Shown here piece by piece: positions 26,299 to 38,900 of a DNA stretch of 64,000 bases (position 1 is the stretch's first letter; each line of letters begins with the position of its first letter). Source of the DNA: Pampus argenteus (Eukaryota; Chordata; Actinopteri; Scombriformes; Stromateidae); NCBI GenBank assembly GCA_036937835.1, contig CM072870.1, forward strand, positions 17,021,501 through 17,085,500, in the 5' to 3' direction. The position numbers and the translations under genes were made by a program. Below the pieces are notes generated by a model. That model did no database searches. It had not been told where the DNA came from and saw nothing but the letters and a program-made list of their open reading frames with translations.

Positions 26299-29200
26299 TA
26301 ACAGAGAGTGTGGACAATGTCTGGCCTCTGGATTTGGCAGGGCAGGATTAGCTCTGTCCCTCTCATATGTGAGGTGAAGGGGTGTGACATTTAACTCTGT
26401 CCCGTTGAGAAGGCTGATTTTGTGTCTGTATGTGTGCAGCGGGGGTAAGAGTTTTGGGAGGGGTTTGCTGAAAAAAAGAAAAGAAAATGTCATTGCTCCT
26501 TACACTGTTTCACTTTGAAAAGGTGACTCTCTCTGTCTCCCCCCTCTCTCCCCTCTTCTTGTCCTCTCAGATAAGTTGTTTGGAAAGCGGCTGCTGCAGG
26601 CTGGGAGACACATCATGTCTCATAAGTCTTGGATGAAAACGGTGCCCACAGAGAACTGTGATGTCCTCATGACATTTGCAGGTCAGGTACTCAAACACAC
26701 ACATATGTTTGCATTTCTATACTTGTGAGGACCCTCATTGACAGACAGATGGTACTGTAACAACACTGAGATTTGATTAATGATTAATGTGCAGATCATT
26801 TGTGGGGAATTTTAATGTCCATATTTTTTTCACTATTTTTACACTACTGACATTTAATGGACAAAGCGATTAACTGACTAACTTAACTGGTAGATGATGC
26901 AACATGTTCCAGGGGGTCCAAGTAGACTTTGCTTTTTTGTTTTAAGGGGTCACGGGCCAAAAAGTTTGGGGGCTGTAGACACTCTGAGTGAGTGTCTACC
27001 TCCACTAAGCAGCAGAGAGTGAATTCAGCTATTATCTCAAACTGTACGAAACAATGCAATTGTATACTGTGTTTTTCAGGGATTTGAGCTCAAGTGTTTG
27101 AACATTGAACCTCCAGCTGTGCTCAGGAATAAATGGCATAAGACTGTGTGACTGTACTCAGCCGCTCCTGCGTACAGTGGTGCGTGGGTATGGTTGAAAA
27201 TGTATTTTTTTATTTATTTATTTTTCCATTTCCTGCTACAGACACTACAGATGACCACACGTTGCTATGGCTACTGAACCACATCCGGCTGGGAATCCCA
27301 GAACTCATCATCCAAATCCGACATCATAAGCACACACGTGTTTACGCATTCTTCGTCACCGCCACATATGAAAAGTAAGAGCACTGCACTGAACAAATGT
27401 CAAGGCTGTTTTTACTCATTTATTTTTATGTGCTTTAGTATATGTATTATACAGTATATGTTACACCTTCAGGTAGTTTGCTGTTATTTGTTGAGGATAT
27501 TTAAATTCTACTACTGAAGTTGAGATATTAAAGACAAAAATATCCCTGCTGTAAAATAGTACCTTTGTTTATTGTGGCATTATATTTAGCTGTAGCTATA
27601 GTAGACACAGCAGTTTAATCTCTTACACAGTGAATCATTAGTGTAGCCGCTGTGGTGCCTAGTGTATCTGCGCCACTCTTTTGCTTGTGTCTGCTCTGCT
27701 GCAGGTTATTTAAAGTTTTGCAGAAGGTCAGAGTCAGGCTAAACCGTGTGCATTGTATTCTCTCTGATTGAATAAAAATCCCCAGGGCAACTGTGGACGA
27801 GCCCGGGGTCATTTTAATCTCGGTGCTGACTTTGGTGTATAAATACTGAGAAATACAATCCAAGTGGTCTGCGTAGCACTCGCTGTTCTATACAGCGTTT
27901 CAACTCTTCAAATGTTAAGTCCTCTCTGCTGACTGTGCAATTAACAACAGGCCCTCGAGAGTCTCGAACAAACCTTTTACACATGAATGGAGTAGGAATA
28001 GATGGATGGCCAGAAAGAAACAATAAAGAGTAAAAGAGGGAGACAGAAGCAGAGAAATAATAGAAGGAGGGGGGAAAAAAAAGAAAGACAACGATAAAGG
28101 AAAAGGAAGGAGTGAAGCAGGGTAATGAAGAGAGAGCTTTCCGAAAGTGTGCCGGTGGGTTTTGGATGAAATGCTCAAGGAAGATGATTGCTGTGTGACA
28201 CGAAGCACACTCTCCTCCGTCTTTCTCTCGCTACACGCACACACCTGCTGTTAGATAGGTTGACCTACATTTTATGTGATAGAAAAGATAACCCAGAAAG
28301 TACTCCATCCTCTTTAATTCACCTTGAATAGTCCATCCCTTTGCATCCTAAACGAGGAAGAATTTACCTCTGTGTCTTTCTCTTACACAGCTAAGTGAGA
28401 ATAACAGCTAGGAGCTCCTGGTGTGTTATTTATATCGTATATGACAACTTAAATTACATTGTTCTTTTTTAACGTTTGTTTTTTTAAAGAGAATAGCAGT
28501 CAATGTAGAAATTCTGAGTATGAGATAAGCAGCTGGAGCCCGGTTGCATCAGCTCTTTCAAAATTAGCTTAGTTATAACATTAGTGTTTACCAAGTGGAA
28601 ATTTACATTACACACAACTAATGAGGAAGTGTGTCCAAATGTTTGACTGGTGGCAGTTAAGTTTATTTTGTCTTTTGGGCCCTAAAATAGGTCTTTTGTA
28701 ATTTATGTTACACTGACTTCCTGTTTACATAGTTGGCTATCTCTTATTGGACTACAGATGCACCCGTCACTAAGTGTTTACTATAGATAGGAAATGTCTT
28801 AAGTTTTAATTGTGCAATCTGATTTAGTAAATCACTAGTTTGAAGGAAACTTTATGCACAAACTTGGTGGTGGATTTACAAGCAGCTTGTGCAACCGTGA
28901 CCAGGACAGTTTGTGTTCACTGCTGTTCTGTGTTATTTCTCAGCAAGGCTCCATTTATTGCTTTGAAAACAACTATAGCAGAAAGCACACATTCAGTGTG
29001 ACGCCAATGTCCTACCTGACACACCGTCCATTACTCATTCCTCAACTCTGTCCAGGCAATTTACAATATTCCATCCTGTTCTGCTGAGTTTCTGAAGTCT
29101 GATAAATATTTTCTAAATGTGCATACACAGTGCTGGTACTCTCCCTCTGCAGTATTCTCCTCTCTTACAAGGTTAGCTTTGTCCACACATTTCTTTTTTG

Positions 29201-32200
29201 ACTGTCTCTCCAAAAGAAGACTCTGTGAATATTGGAGCGAAAAAAGGCGATAAAGTTTTTGATTAAACAGGAGAAAGGGAAATCTCATTAAGATTCATGG
29301 CAGCAGCAGAAGCCGCACACCTTTTAAAAGGCCTTGCAGTTATTGGCTTAGATTACCAAACAGTTGGTTTAAATAGATATAGCCTTGTTTTGTTTTTCTC
29401 TGACAAGGACCTTTATTGTGATGGTGTTGCGCACTAAGCAGTATGCAGTGGTGATACAGAAGCTTACACCTCACATTTCTGCTGTAATCCATCATGGGGC
29501 TGAACATACGTCACTGTACTGCTCCTCCATGTGTCGAGTGCTGCATGATGGATGGATGTTACAGGACCACCTAGGCTACGCTCCGCTATGCATCTATGTA
29601 TGTATGTATGTGTGTGTATATACTATATATACATGTGAAAAAAAGGAGTGAGCCTGTGGGGAACAAAGGGCGTGGTGCTGCATTATTATTGCGATTTCAG
29701 CACAAAGCCACTGGGAAGGACAGGAGAGGAGAAAAGGATGATGGGATGAAGGAGGGGAGAGGGGTGGGGAAAGAGGAGAGGACTCAGAGATAAAAGGATG
29801 AAGAGCGAAGGGGGAGGGAAGAGAGAGAGAGGAGGGGAGAGGACTGGCTAGAGAAAGGAGGAGAAGGAAGAGAGGAGATGTGGAGGAGGGGTTGATGGGA
29901 AATGAGATGATGAGACAGAGTAATGAGGTTAAGGCATTGGAGTTGAGATGACTTTAACACTATGAAGGACAATACAGCTGTTTTTCTCATTCCTGTGAAA
30001 AACAACAAATACAATGAAACATTTCTCACAAAGCTAAAAGGGAGTTCATTTGTGTACAATAGAGCCTATCACAATTTCTCAGAGCACAGGGTAAAATATT
30101 GAAACCTCCTTTTCTGTCCAATAGTCCAAAGACGCCAACCTCTTCACAGACTGCAGCAACAGTAGAGCAGAGTGCATTGCATCTGTAAGACATGGTCTGA
30201 TTAACAGGAATGCTCAACTGGACAAACAACACCCTGTTACTGCAGCATCACAGATTGAAGTCAAATAGATTTTGTAATAATGGTCTCTGTGTTTGTCCTG
30301 CAGTTTGTTGCGAGGTGCTGAGGAGATGGGACTGAGGAAAGCAGTGAAGCCCGAATTTGGAGGAGGAACACGGAGCTTTTCCTGTGAGGAGGACTACATC
30401 TATGAGAACATTGAGAGCGAGCTGTGCTTCTTTACATCACAGGTCAGTTTTGGTACACACACACACACACACACACATATGCAAACATTTATTTATTTAT
30501 TTATTTATTTACACGCTTTTCTTCGTGCAGGAGAGGCAGAGCATCATTAAATACTGGCTGGACAATCTACGTGCCAAACATGGGGAGGTGCTTCATAATA
30601 TCAACTTCCTGGAGGGCCAGCCAATCAGTAAGCTGCATCATTTATTAGCACGGTGTTGCTAGATGTCTGGATTCTTGTCTTCATCAAATATCTTCCTTGG
30701 CAGGCTTTAGATATAATCTGGCCTGGTCTGAAATCATGAGAAGCCAAATGTTATGATATTTTACTGCAGTCAGTTGATTTATTGTATATCTTCTCTTCTT
30801 CTATCTGTGTTTCCCTCTTTGATCAAATTACTTTTTACATTAACGTCAACTACTTATTGTCTCTGCAGTCCCGGAGCTGAGTGCACGAGGTGTGATCCAA
30901 CAGGTGTTTCCTCTCCATGAGCAGAGGATCCTGAGTCAGCTGATGAAGTCCTGGGTCCAGGCTGTTTGTGAGAAACAACCTTTAGGTGAGTAGAACAAAA
31001 TACAATCACACAATCACAGTGAAACGTATCATTCACATCACAGTACAGTGTATTTTTCGACACAATTTGAATCACACGCTTCATTTTTATTTCTTCTTTT
31101 TTACCTTCAATGTTGTTTTGTGATGTCTGTATTTTATTAGGTTTTTTTTTCTAATGGTGTTTACAGATGATATCTGTGACTACTTTGGGGTGAAGATTGC
31201 CATGTATTTTGCCTGGCTGGGTTTCTACACCACTTCAATGTTATATCCTGCTGTGATTGGCTTTGTGCTGTGGATGCTCACTGAGTCAGATCAGGTGAGA
31301 AGAGAAGCTGTCACAGTCTAAAACAATGAGATTTTTATGAATAATATTTAAAAAAAAGCGTATGAACAAATGAATACCAAAATTCATGTCTGGTGCCTTA
31401 TTTAATACACACTATCCCCCAAATGCAGCACATATTTTTGTATGTTTTGAAACTTGCTATAATTTAAAATGGGGTTAATAAAGGCCCACATGCAGGTCCC
31501 TGCTTGTTAATGGGTTGTAAATCATTAAATTATGAAATTTGTTACAGTTTATCGTATTTGCATGTATGTGTTTGGGGTGTTTCAGACAAGCCGTGACATC
31601 TGCTGTGTGGTGTTTGCACTGTTCAACGTGGTGTGGGCCACTCTGTTTCTGGAGCGGTGGAAGAGGAGGGGCGCTGAGCTGGCGTACAAGTGGGGAACAC
31701 TGGATACACCTGCTGAATCCCTGGAGGAACCACGTCCTCAGTTCCGGGTGAGAAATACTAAAGCTCTGATTCGTTCATCCTCCTCTTCGCTCCTCTTTCA
31801 GGCCCTTACATGCTTTTCTTTCTCGGCAGGGAGTCAAGCGCTGCAGTCCGATAACAGGATGTGAGGAGTTCTACTATCCTCCGTGGCGGAGACGTGTGTT
31901 CAGGTGGCTGGTCAGCCTGCCCATCTGTATCCTCTGTCTCTGTTTCGTCTTCCTTGTCATGCTCATCTGCTTCGAGCTACAGGTCAGGAATTTATGTCAC
32001 CTGCTTGTGTGAATATAGCAAAAATAGTTGAGATCCCGAAAATCTTCAAATAGGACACATGCAAAGGATGGATTTAATGAAACTTCTTGGATAGCTGTGT
32101 ATAGAACCATAGACTAGACAGACTATAAGTAGAAGTTGAATAATAATAATTTAAAAAAAAAGGAAATATACCTACTACCTAAAATTGTTCGTTCATGAAC

Positions 32201-35200
32201 ACAAGTGCTTAGAGGCCCTTGATGTTTTTCTTGGAGATGACAAATAAAAGTGTGCGATTGTGTCTCTACAGGAGTTTGTGATGGGGATCAAAGAAATGCC
32301 TCGGCTAGCTCGCTTCATCCCCAAAATCATGCTAGCTATCACTGTGACTGCATGTGACGAGGTGTACAGGAAAATTGCCTGCTGGCTCAATGACATGGGT
32401 AAGAGTTTTGCTTCTCAGGCTGATCCACATCGACATTTACCTTTTTATAGCAAGACATCATATACTGCAAACATCCACGTTGGTGAATGAAATAATATTA
32501 AGAATCATTACAAAAGATTGCTTTTATCAGAAAATAGTAAATGCTCTTCGTGGATATTTGATAATCTTTTGTATCTATTCTGTTTACTGTTTTCCACACA
32601 TGACATTGCAGTACTTCAGTAGGTATACTAAATGATGATTTATATTTTGTTTCCACAGAAAACTATAGACTCCAGAGTGCCTATGAGAAAAATCTCATCA
32701 TCAAAATGGTTCTTGTGAGTTATCCATCCAAGTTATCCATCTGATTTGCAGTAATATTTCATAAACAAATTCATGTTCACGCATTTATTTCTCTCCCGAT
32801 GACATCTTTTAATTCTTTCCTCTTGCAGTTTCAGTTTGTAAATTCTTATCTCAGCCTTTTTTACATTGGATTCTACCTCAAAGACATGGAGCGGCTGAAA
32901 GAGGTAAGAAACAATCATTATCTCAGCTCTAGTGTTTCTGTCACCCATAGGCTTCAGCAATTATTCTGTCTACCAACATGTGTCGTTGTAATCTCCCATT
33001 CTTAAATGCTTTGCTCTCTCTGCTTAAATGCATTTATTTCCATAACCATCCATCAACACATGAACCATTCCACCCCATCCGTCCATTTGTCCATCTGTGG
33101 AAGATGCTGCTGGTGTTGTCTCTGTTAAGGAGTCTACAGAGGCAGGTCCAGGTCAATGTGCTGCCTTCCCTCTTCCTCAAGGTCCAGATGCTTGTGGTCT
33201 CTGTTCCCTGGTTCTTCAGGACTTTACTCAGGTCCAAAGTATGCACATACAGTACTCTATGTGAGTGGGAGGTCAGAGGTCAATTTATCTCCCTTGTCCC
33301 TTGTGTGGCACGTCATGTCAACCACAACTGTAACTACAAACCTGCTTTTTAGAAATTATAGTTTGTCTTTTGATTCTCTTTTGCGTGGCGAAGTCTTCCA
33401 AAACAGTTTTCAACCATTTTTTTGCACAGCTCCAAAGGTCAAAAGGATATTTCCTCAGCCTATTCCAGCAGGTTTAACATTAAATATTGAGAGGAAAAAT
33501 AGCTTTCTTTCAGCATTTATAATTTCCATATTTCATATACTGTGTGGTGATTACACACCCGGGACTCAAAGTGGATTTTTTTTTTTTTTTATTATGTTAC
33601 CTTCTCTAGTGCAAATTGTTTTGTTGATAACAATTCCCATCACTCATATCTCAATTTCTCACTCTGTCTGTCAGTTTCTGTTACACTCTCAGCCAGTGTG
33701 CCACCTCATTGAGCTTTTCATAATCAACATCACCTGCCTTCACAGTTTTCTCATGTCTGGGTCCGAACAAATAATGCTCAGCTATTTGTCACAGAATAAT
33801 ACTTTACATTTTTGCCAAGTCAGTCAGTCAACTTACAACTGAATTACTGTACAACTCAACAGTAAAAAAAAACCTTCTAAGCAGCCATGACTTCTTCTGT
33901 TCATTTTAATATTGTAGTGAGATAAATAGAAATCAAAGGTTGAAAAGTGGCTAAAACACTGGTTTGACCCTTTAAGCTGAAAACCATCTGGTGGTGGTGA
34001 CTCTGACATAGCAGTTGGACAACAGTATCTTCTTTTCTCCATTCAAGATGTCTACTATCATTGACTGAAAATTACATTTTGTCCTTGTTCTTGTCAGGAG
34101 CTCATTGTGGTTTTGTGCTGTGCTGTAGAAAGAAATTGCAGTATATTTTGCATCAGCGTTATTTGACTTGGATTTGAATTTATTTTTAAATTAAAGCCAA
34201 TAAACGATAGCTTGTGACACTGCAATTCTTAAAAATGTATATCCTCTGGGTTTATAATAAAGGGCTGAAGAAATAGTCCATGTCCGAGTGTTTAAGGATA
34301 AGTCTAGTTTGTTACAACTCAGGTGCTATTTTCAGAATTTGGGTCATCGTTCCTATTTGTTATGATAACATAATAACGCCTGACAGGGGGAAAAGAAACA
34401 TGACTGGACGGATGACACAGTTCAGCCAGATTATATAAAACACTGTTTTTAGAAGTGGAACCAAAATCATCCCACCTGAAAATGTTAAAAAAAATAATCC
34501 CTCACTGTACAGGAAAAAGTGACAACAACAAGTAGAGTAGGTTAAAGTTGAAGAAATGTATTGTAAACAACTGATTTCTTTTCTTCCAAATACACTAAGC
34601 TCACTACTCTCAGGATTGGTTTAAAACTTGCATGATAGTCTGCTATTGTTGCTTGACCTGTCAGACTTGTTGTTTATGATGTTGTCATGTTCATAGATCC
34701 TGTAATTAACATTTAACCTGTACTCAACAGTTCAGCGAAAGATTTCTGACCCATGTGATTTGATGGTGGATGAAGAGAATTGCATACTAGCCATTATATG
34801 ATTGTTTTGATTGATTTTTAGGATGTGTCCTATTGCCTCCTCAGTATATTTGATTGTGTTCTCTTTCTCTCTCTCTCTCTTCTTTTGTCCTGACGCTCCT
34901 CTTGCTCTCCCAACTGTACCTAGCCTGTTGCATTTTAACCTCTGTGCATTTTTTCCAGGATAATATTCATTTTCAATGCTCTGATTTGTTCGACAGCATA
35001 TTTTGTTCACTCAGTGTAGCAGAAACGCAACAATCCCTTCATCCGTTGTTTCTCTCTGTTCGTCTCAGATGCTGGCCACTCTGCTCATCATACGTCAGTT
35101 CCTTCAGAATGTGAAGGAGGTGCTGCAGCCTTACCTGTATGAGCGTCACAAGCTGGGCGAGCTTACGCTGCGAGCTGTGTGGGATCTGCTGCTCTCGGTT

Positions 35201-35937
35201 CTGCTGAAATATGCCCGGCTGGCAGCTGGAAAAGCCCAAGCCTCTCCCACCGACCAGGCAATGCCAGGGCCTGGCCTAAGGGGCACCAGGCCTGGGGTGG
35301 GGCAGCCGGACAGAAGGTCACGCTCGTTATTTACACTTTAAATTAATCAGTAAAAATAATGCAGTAAAGATACAATGAAGTTAAATTATTTGTCTGAAGT
35401 CTATCTCTCTCTTCTACTCCTCATAGGGAAAAGAAGTGTTTGAACGGGGGATGCGGTGTGCCTGATGAAGAGGAGGGATGTGAGAGGGACGAGGCTGACA
35501 GCGGAAGGTTCAGTGAAGGAGAGACGGAGGAGGAAAGTCTGATCGACTGCGGTTTGAAACTGAGGAAAGTCAGCTTCATAGAGAAGGTACAAAGCTGTGT
35601 AATAACATAATGCATGTATGTTCTGTTAATATGCTTCATATGCTCATATTGTAATGTTTTATACAAATATAGTACCAACAATTAGTGCTAATAGTATTTA
35701 TTGTTGCTATTGCTGTTGTTAATCATGTTGTTGTTGTCGTTGTTGTTGTTAAGGTGGACAGAAGACCGGCCTGCAGTATGCCACCCATGGATAACAGTTT
35801 CCTGGAAGAGGGGAGCCCCACTATGGTGGAAAAAGGAATGGACCCTGCCTCTGTGTTTGAAATGTGTGACGATGATGATGATAATGGCATCCATGATGTG
35901 AAAGAGTCAGGTGGAACAGGTGCGGTTGAGGCAGTTA

Positions 35938-35979
<42 letters not shown>

Positions 35980-38900
35980 CTGGTGGTGCTGCTACTGCTG
36001 CTACTAGTGCAGCCCAGCCGCCTTCTGGGCATGAGAGCAGCACATCACTGCGACACAGAAGAAGAGGCAAGAGTGTAGAGAGGGCTGAACCAAAATTGAA
36101 AAGGGATTCATGGATTGATCCCCCTGAGGAGAAAGAGAGCACCACGCTCACTCAGGCTGAGATAGAGAGCTGCATGCAGACTTATGAGGTAAGAAGGATT
36201 AATATACCAAAATAAAAACTCTGCATTTAATTTTAAAAGATGAGTGTATCACAGCTAAACAAAAATAACTAGCTGCAAAATACTGTTACTCATTTGGTAG
36301 ATCTGGTGTAACAGTCCACTTTGCCCCTCTCAGGACACCTTCCAGGACTACCAAGAGATGTTTGTGCAGTTTGGCTATGTGGTGCTCTTCTCCTCTGCCT
36401 TTCCCCTGGCTGCCATGTGCGCTCTCATTAACAACATCATCGAGATCCGCAGCGATGCCTTTAAGCTCTGCACAGGCCTGCAGAGACCCTTTGGACTCAG
36501 AGTGGAGAGCATCGGCCAGTGGCAGGTCAGAAATACACACTTTGCTCATTAACAAGTGCTCATGATGTTTCTTTTCTAGAGTCCTAAATTGATTGAATTG
36601 AGTAATAGTTATATATAATATGAATATATGCTGACTAGATGCAAAAACACTGACTTTGAATGTTGACTACAATTATATAAAGAGTATAAATATTTAATGG
36701 CTTTAGATGTATTCAGATGAAATAACTGAATTGAACCAGAATAAACAGAAATGTGTATAGCACTGCAAGTATCAAGAGTAGCTAAGCCTGTGTTTTATTT
36801 CTCCTGCACAGACTGCGATGGAAGCCATGGGTCTGATTGCCATCATAGTGAACTGTTACCTGATTGGTCAGTGTGGTCAGCTGCAGCGTCTCTTCCCGTG
36901 GCTCAGCCCTGAGATGGCCATCATCTCAATCGTCATTCTCGAGGTACCACAGCTTGTTCCTGCTAGCCCGTCTGGAGTACATAAGGCAGTGCTTTTTTTA
37001 AGGTTTTTTTCTCTGGGTGCCTCCTTTTCTGTCTATTCATTAGAAAATGTGTCAGGTATTTTGGCTGCAAACAAGTTTACTATTATGCAAACTTGTTTGC
37101 AGCCATATGCAATATGCATATTTTCTGCCTGCAAAGATGTATAGCGGAACATACTTCAATCTCTACAGCAAATGTTAGAGATTTCACCTTCACCTATGTT
37201 ACACAAACATGACTACAGTACAGAATGCAATGATCAAGTGACCCAAGAAATTTGTGTGAGATGTGGCGGTCAGGCTATACTATTGTATGTAGAGAACACA
37301 GTGCATAGCAGTAGTATTTAGTCCTTTCATCTTTATAATATCTTATCTTATGTTATAAAGTGAATGACAGAAGTGCAACATGAATGCTGTTGAAGCTGAT
37401 CAAAAGTAGTTAATGTGGGATGTGTTCCAGATTATCAAGGTAAAGCTAAAGAGTTCACTTGAGGCTCTCTCATGTTTCTCCAACTTCTTGTAACATATTT
37501 AGATTCTGGCTCTGTCAGCTCTGCTCTCTGTGGCTGACTATATTCGGAAAAAGGTAAACAGCCTGCAGCTTTGTCTTGGCCTGATAAAGAAGTCAGGCCT
37601 ATCATAGGGAGAATATCAAGGCACATGTTGTGCCAGAAATATTTTAAGTAAAAAAAGTCTTGAAGTGACGCATTGTCTAATATATATGATTTGCATTGTA
37701 TTTTTACCTCATCTTCTTTCCTTGCCTGTCTATCTGCAGCACTTTGCCATCCTGCTGAAGTATATCATCCATGTGGCCATTCCCGACATTCCTACATGGG
37801 TTCGAGAGGAGATGGCTAAACTGGATTATCAGCGCAGGGAGGCCTTTAAGGTAACAGTGTAAAATGTGGGAAATTGTATTTGTCATAGAAAAGTTGCAAG
37901 AGAGTTTTATTCAGGCAAGCCAACACATCTGTGTTTTGCTCTCATTAGGCCAGCCTTTATTATTATTTGCATACTGTATTGCGCTATAATTTCAGTACTG
38001 TCATATAATAAAAATTGATAACAGTAGCCGTCAGATTTGCTGCTGCTAACATAATGTACTGTGACACCGCAGCATTCTTTTACAGAAAAAATGGTTGTTT
38101 GTTTTTTACTGTTGGTCAAATTTTAGCAATAAGACTTTGTATTGTAAGTTAAATTAGCTGCACTGTAAGAAAATACACAGTAGCTTCTGCTGTACTAATG
38201 CAGGATTCTTCATTGGGTAGCATTGCAGTATTGTTTGGGTTAGTGCTGATTCTACTAAATACCCTGAATGTTTCCCTTCCTCTGCAGAAGCATGAGCGGC
38301 AAGCACAGCAGCATTACCAACAACTGCAGAGGAGGAAGAGGGAGGAGGAGGAGAGGCAGAGGCAGGCAGAGCATATGGCCCGCAGGGAAAGGGAGCGGGA
38401 CGACAGCAAGGGCGACTCCTCTGGGGATCACCACCACGACAAAAGTCACAGCAGCAAATCGCGCCCTGGTAGTGGAGGAGGAGGGGGTGGGTCAGACAAG
38501 CCCAAGAGGCCCAGCTCTCTGTTGGCCAACAATAATGTGATGAAGCTGAAACAGATCATCCCACTGCAGAGTAAGTTCTCAGGTGGTGCCCGCTCCCCTC
38601 AGTCACCCACCAGCAGTGAGCCAAAGCTGCCCGGGTTTCTTAGCTTCAAATTCCTCAAGTCACCTGAGAATAAGAAGGAATGCGCTGCGGCCTCTTCGGC
38701 TGCCACCACAGCCACAAATGCCACAGCAACAGCATCGTCATCATCCTCATCATCAGGTAGCAGCTCCCAGGAGCGTTCTCAGTCACCCAGCAAAGCCTTC
38801 AACCCTGGGAAACTGTTTAATTTTGGGAAATCTGAGGGGGGGACATATGTGAATGGGGCTCCACTGCCTAGATCTGGGGAAGGCTCATCATCACAGATGT

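Larger units (their letters stand above)
11713..26570. other. ano8 intron 1, 14.9 kb
   Basis: The intron separates the CpG-rich first exon from the dimerisation-domain exons. No other gene was found on either strand; the open frames lack splice context or family resemblance. It holds a fish dispersed repeat (about 20400-20890), several simple repeats (ATT near 12409-12429, CA at 22150-22184 and 22921-22947, GT at 26261-26296), T-rich runs, and a purine-rich block at 21296-21540. Stretches such as 14500-17100 look unique and non-repetitive and are the likeliest place for regulatory elements, but nothing in the sequence alone proves that. Confidence 0.7.

Noticed and set aside
33156..33842. 228-codon open frame in ano8 intron 12
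   Set aside because: No recognisable domain, low-complexity and Ser/Phe-rich stretches, no compatible splice phase with flanking exons; most likely chance.
35723..36151. 142-codon antisense frame over ano8 exon 15
   Set aside because: Mirror of the coding strand caused by GCT repeats and codon bias.
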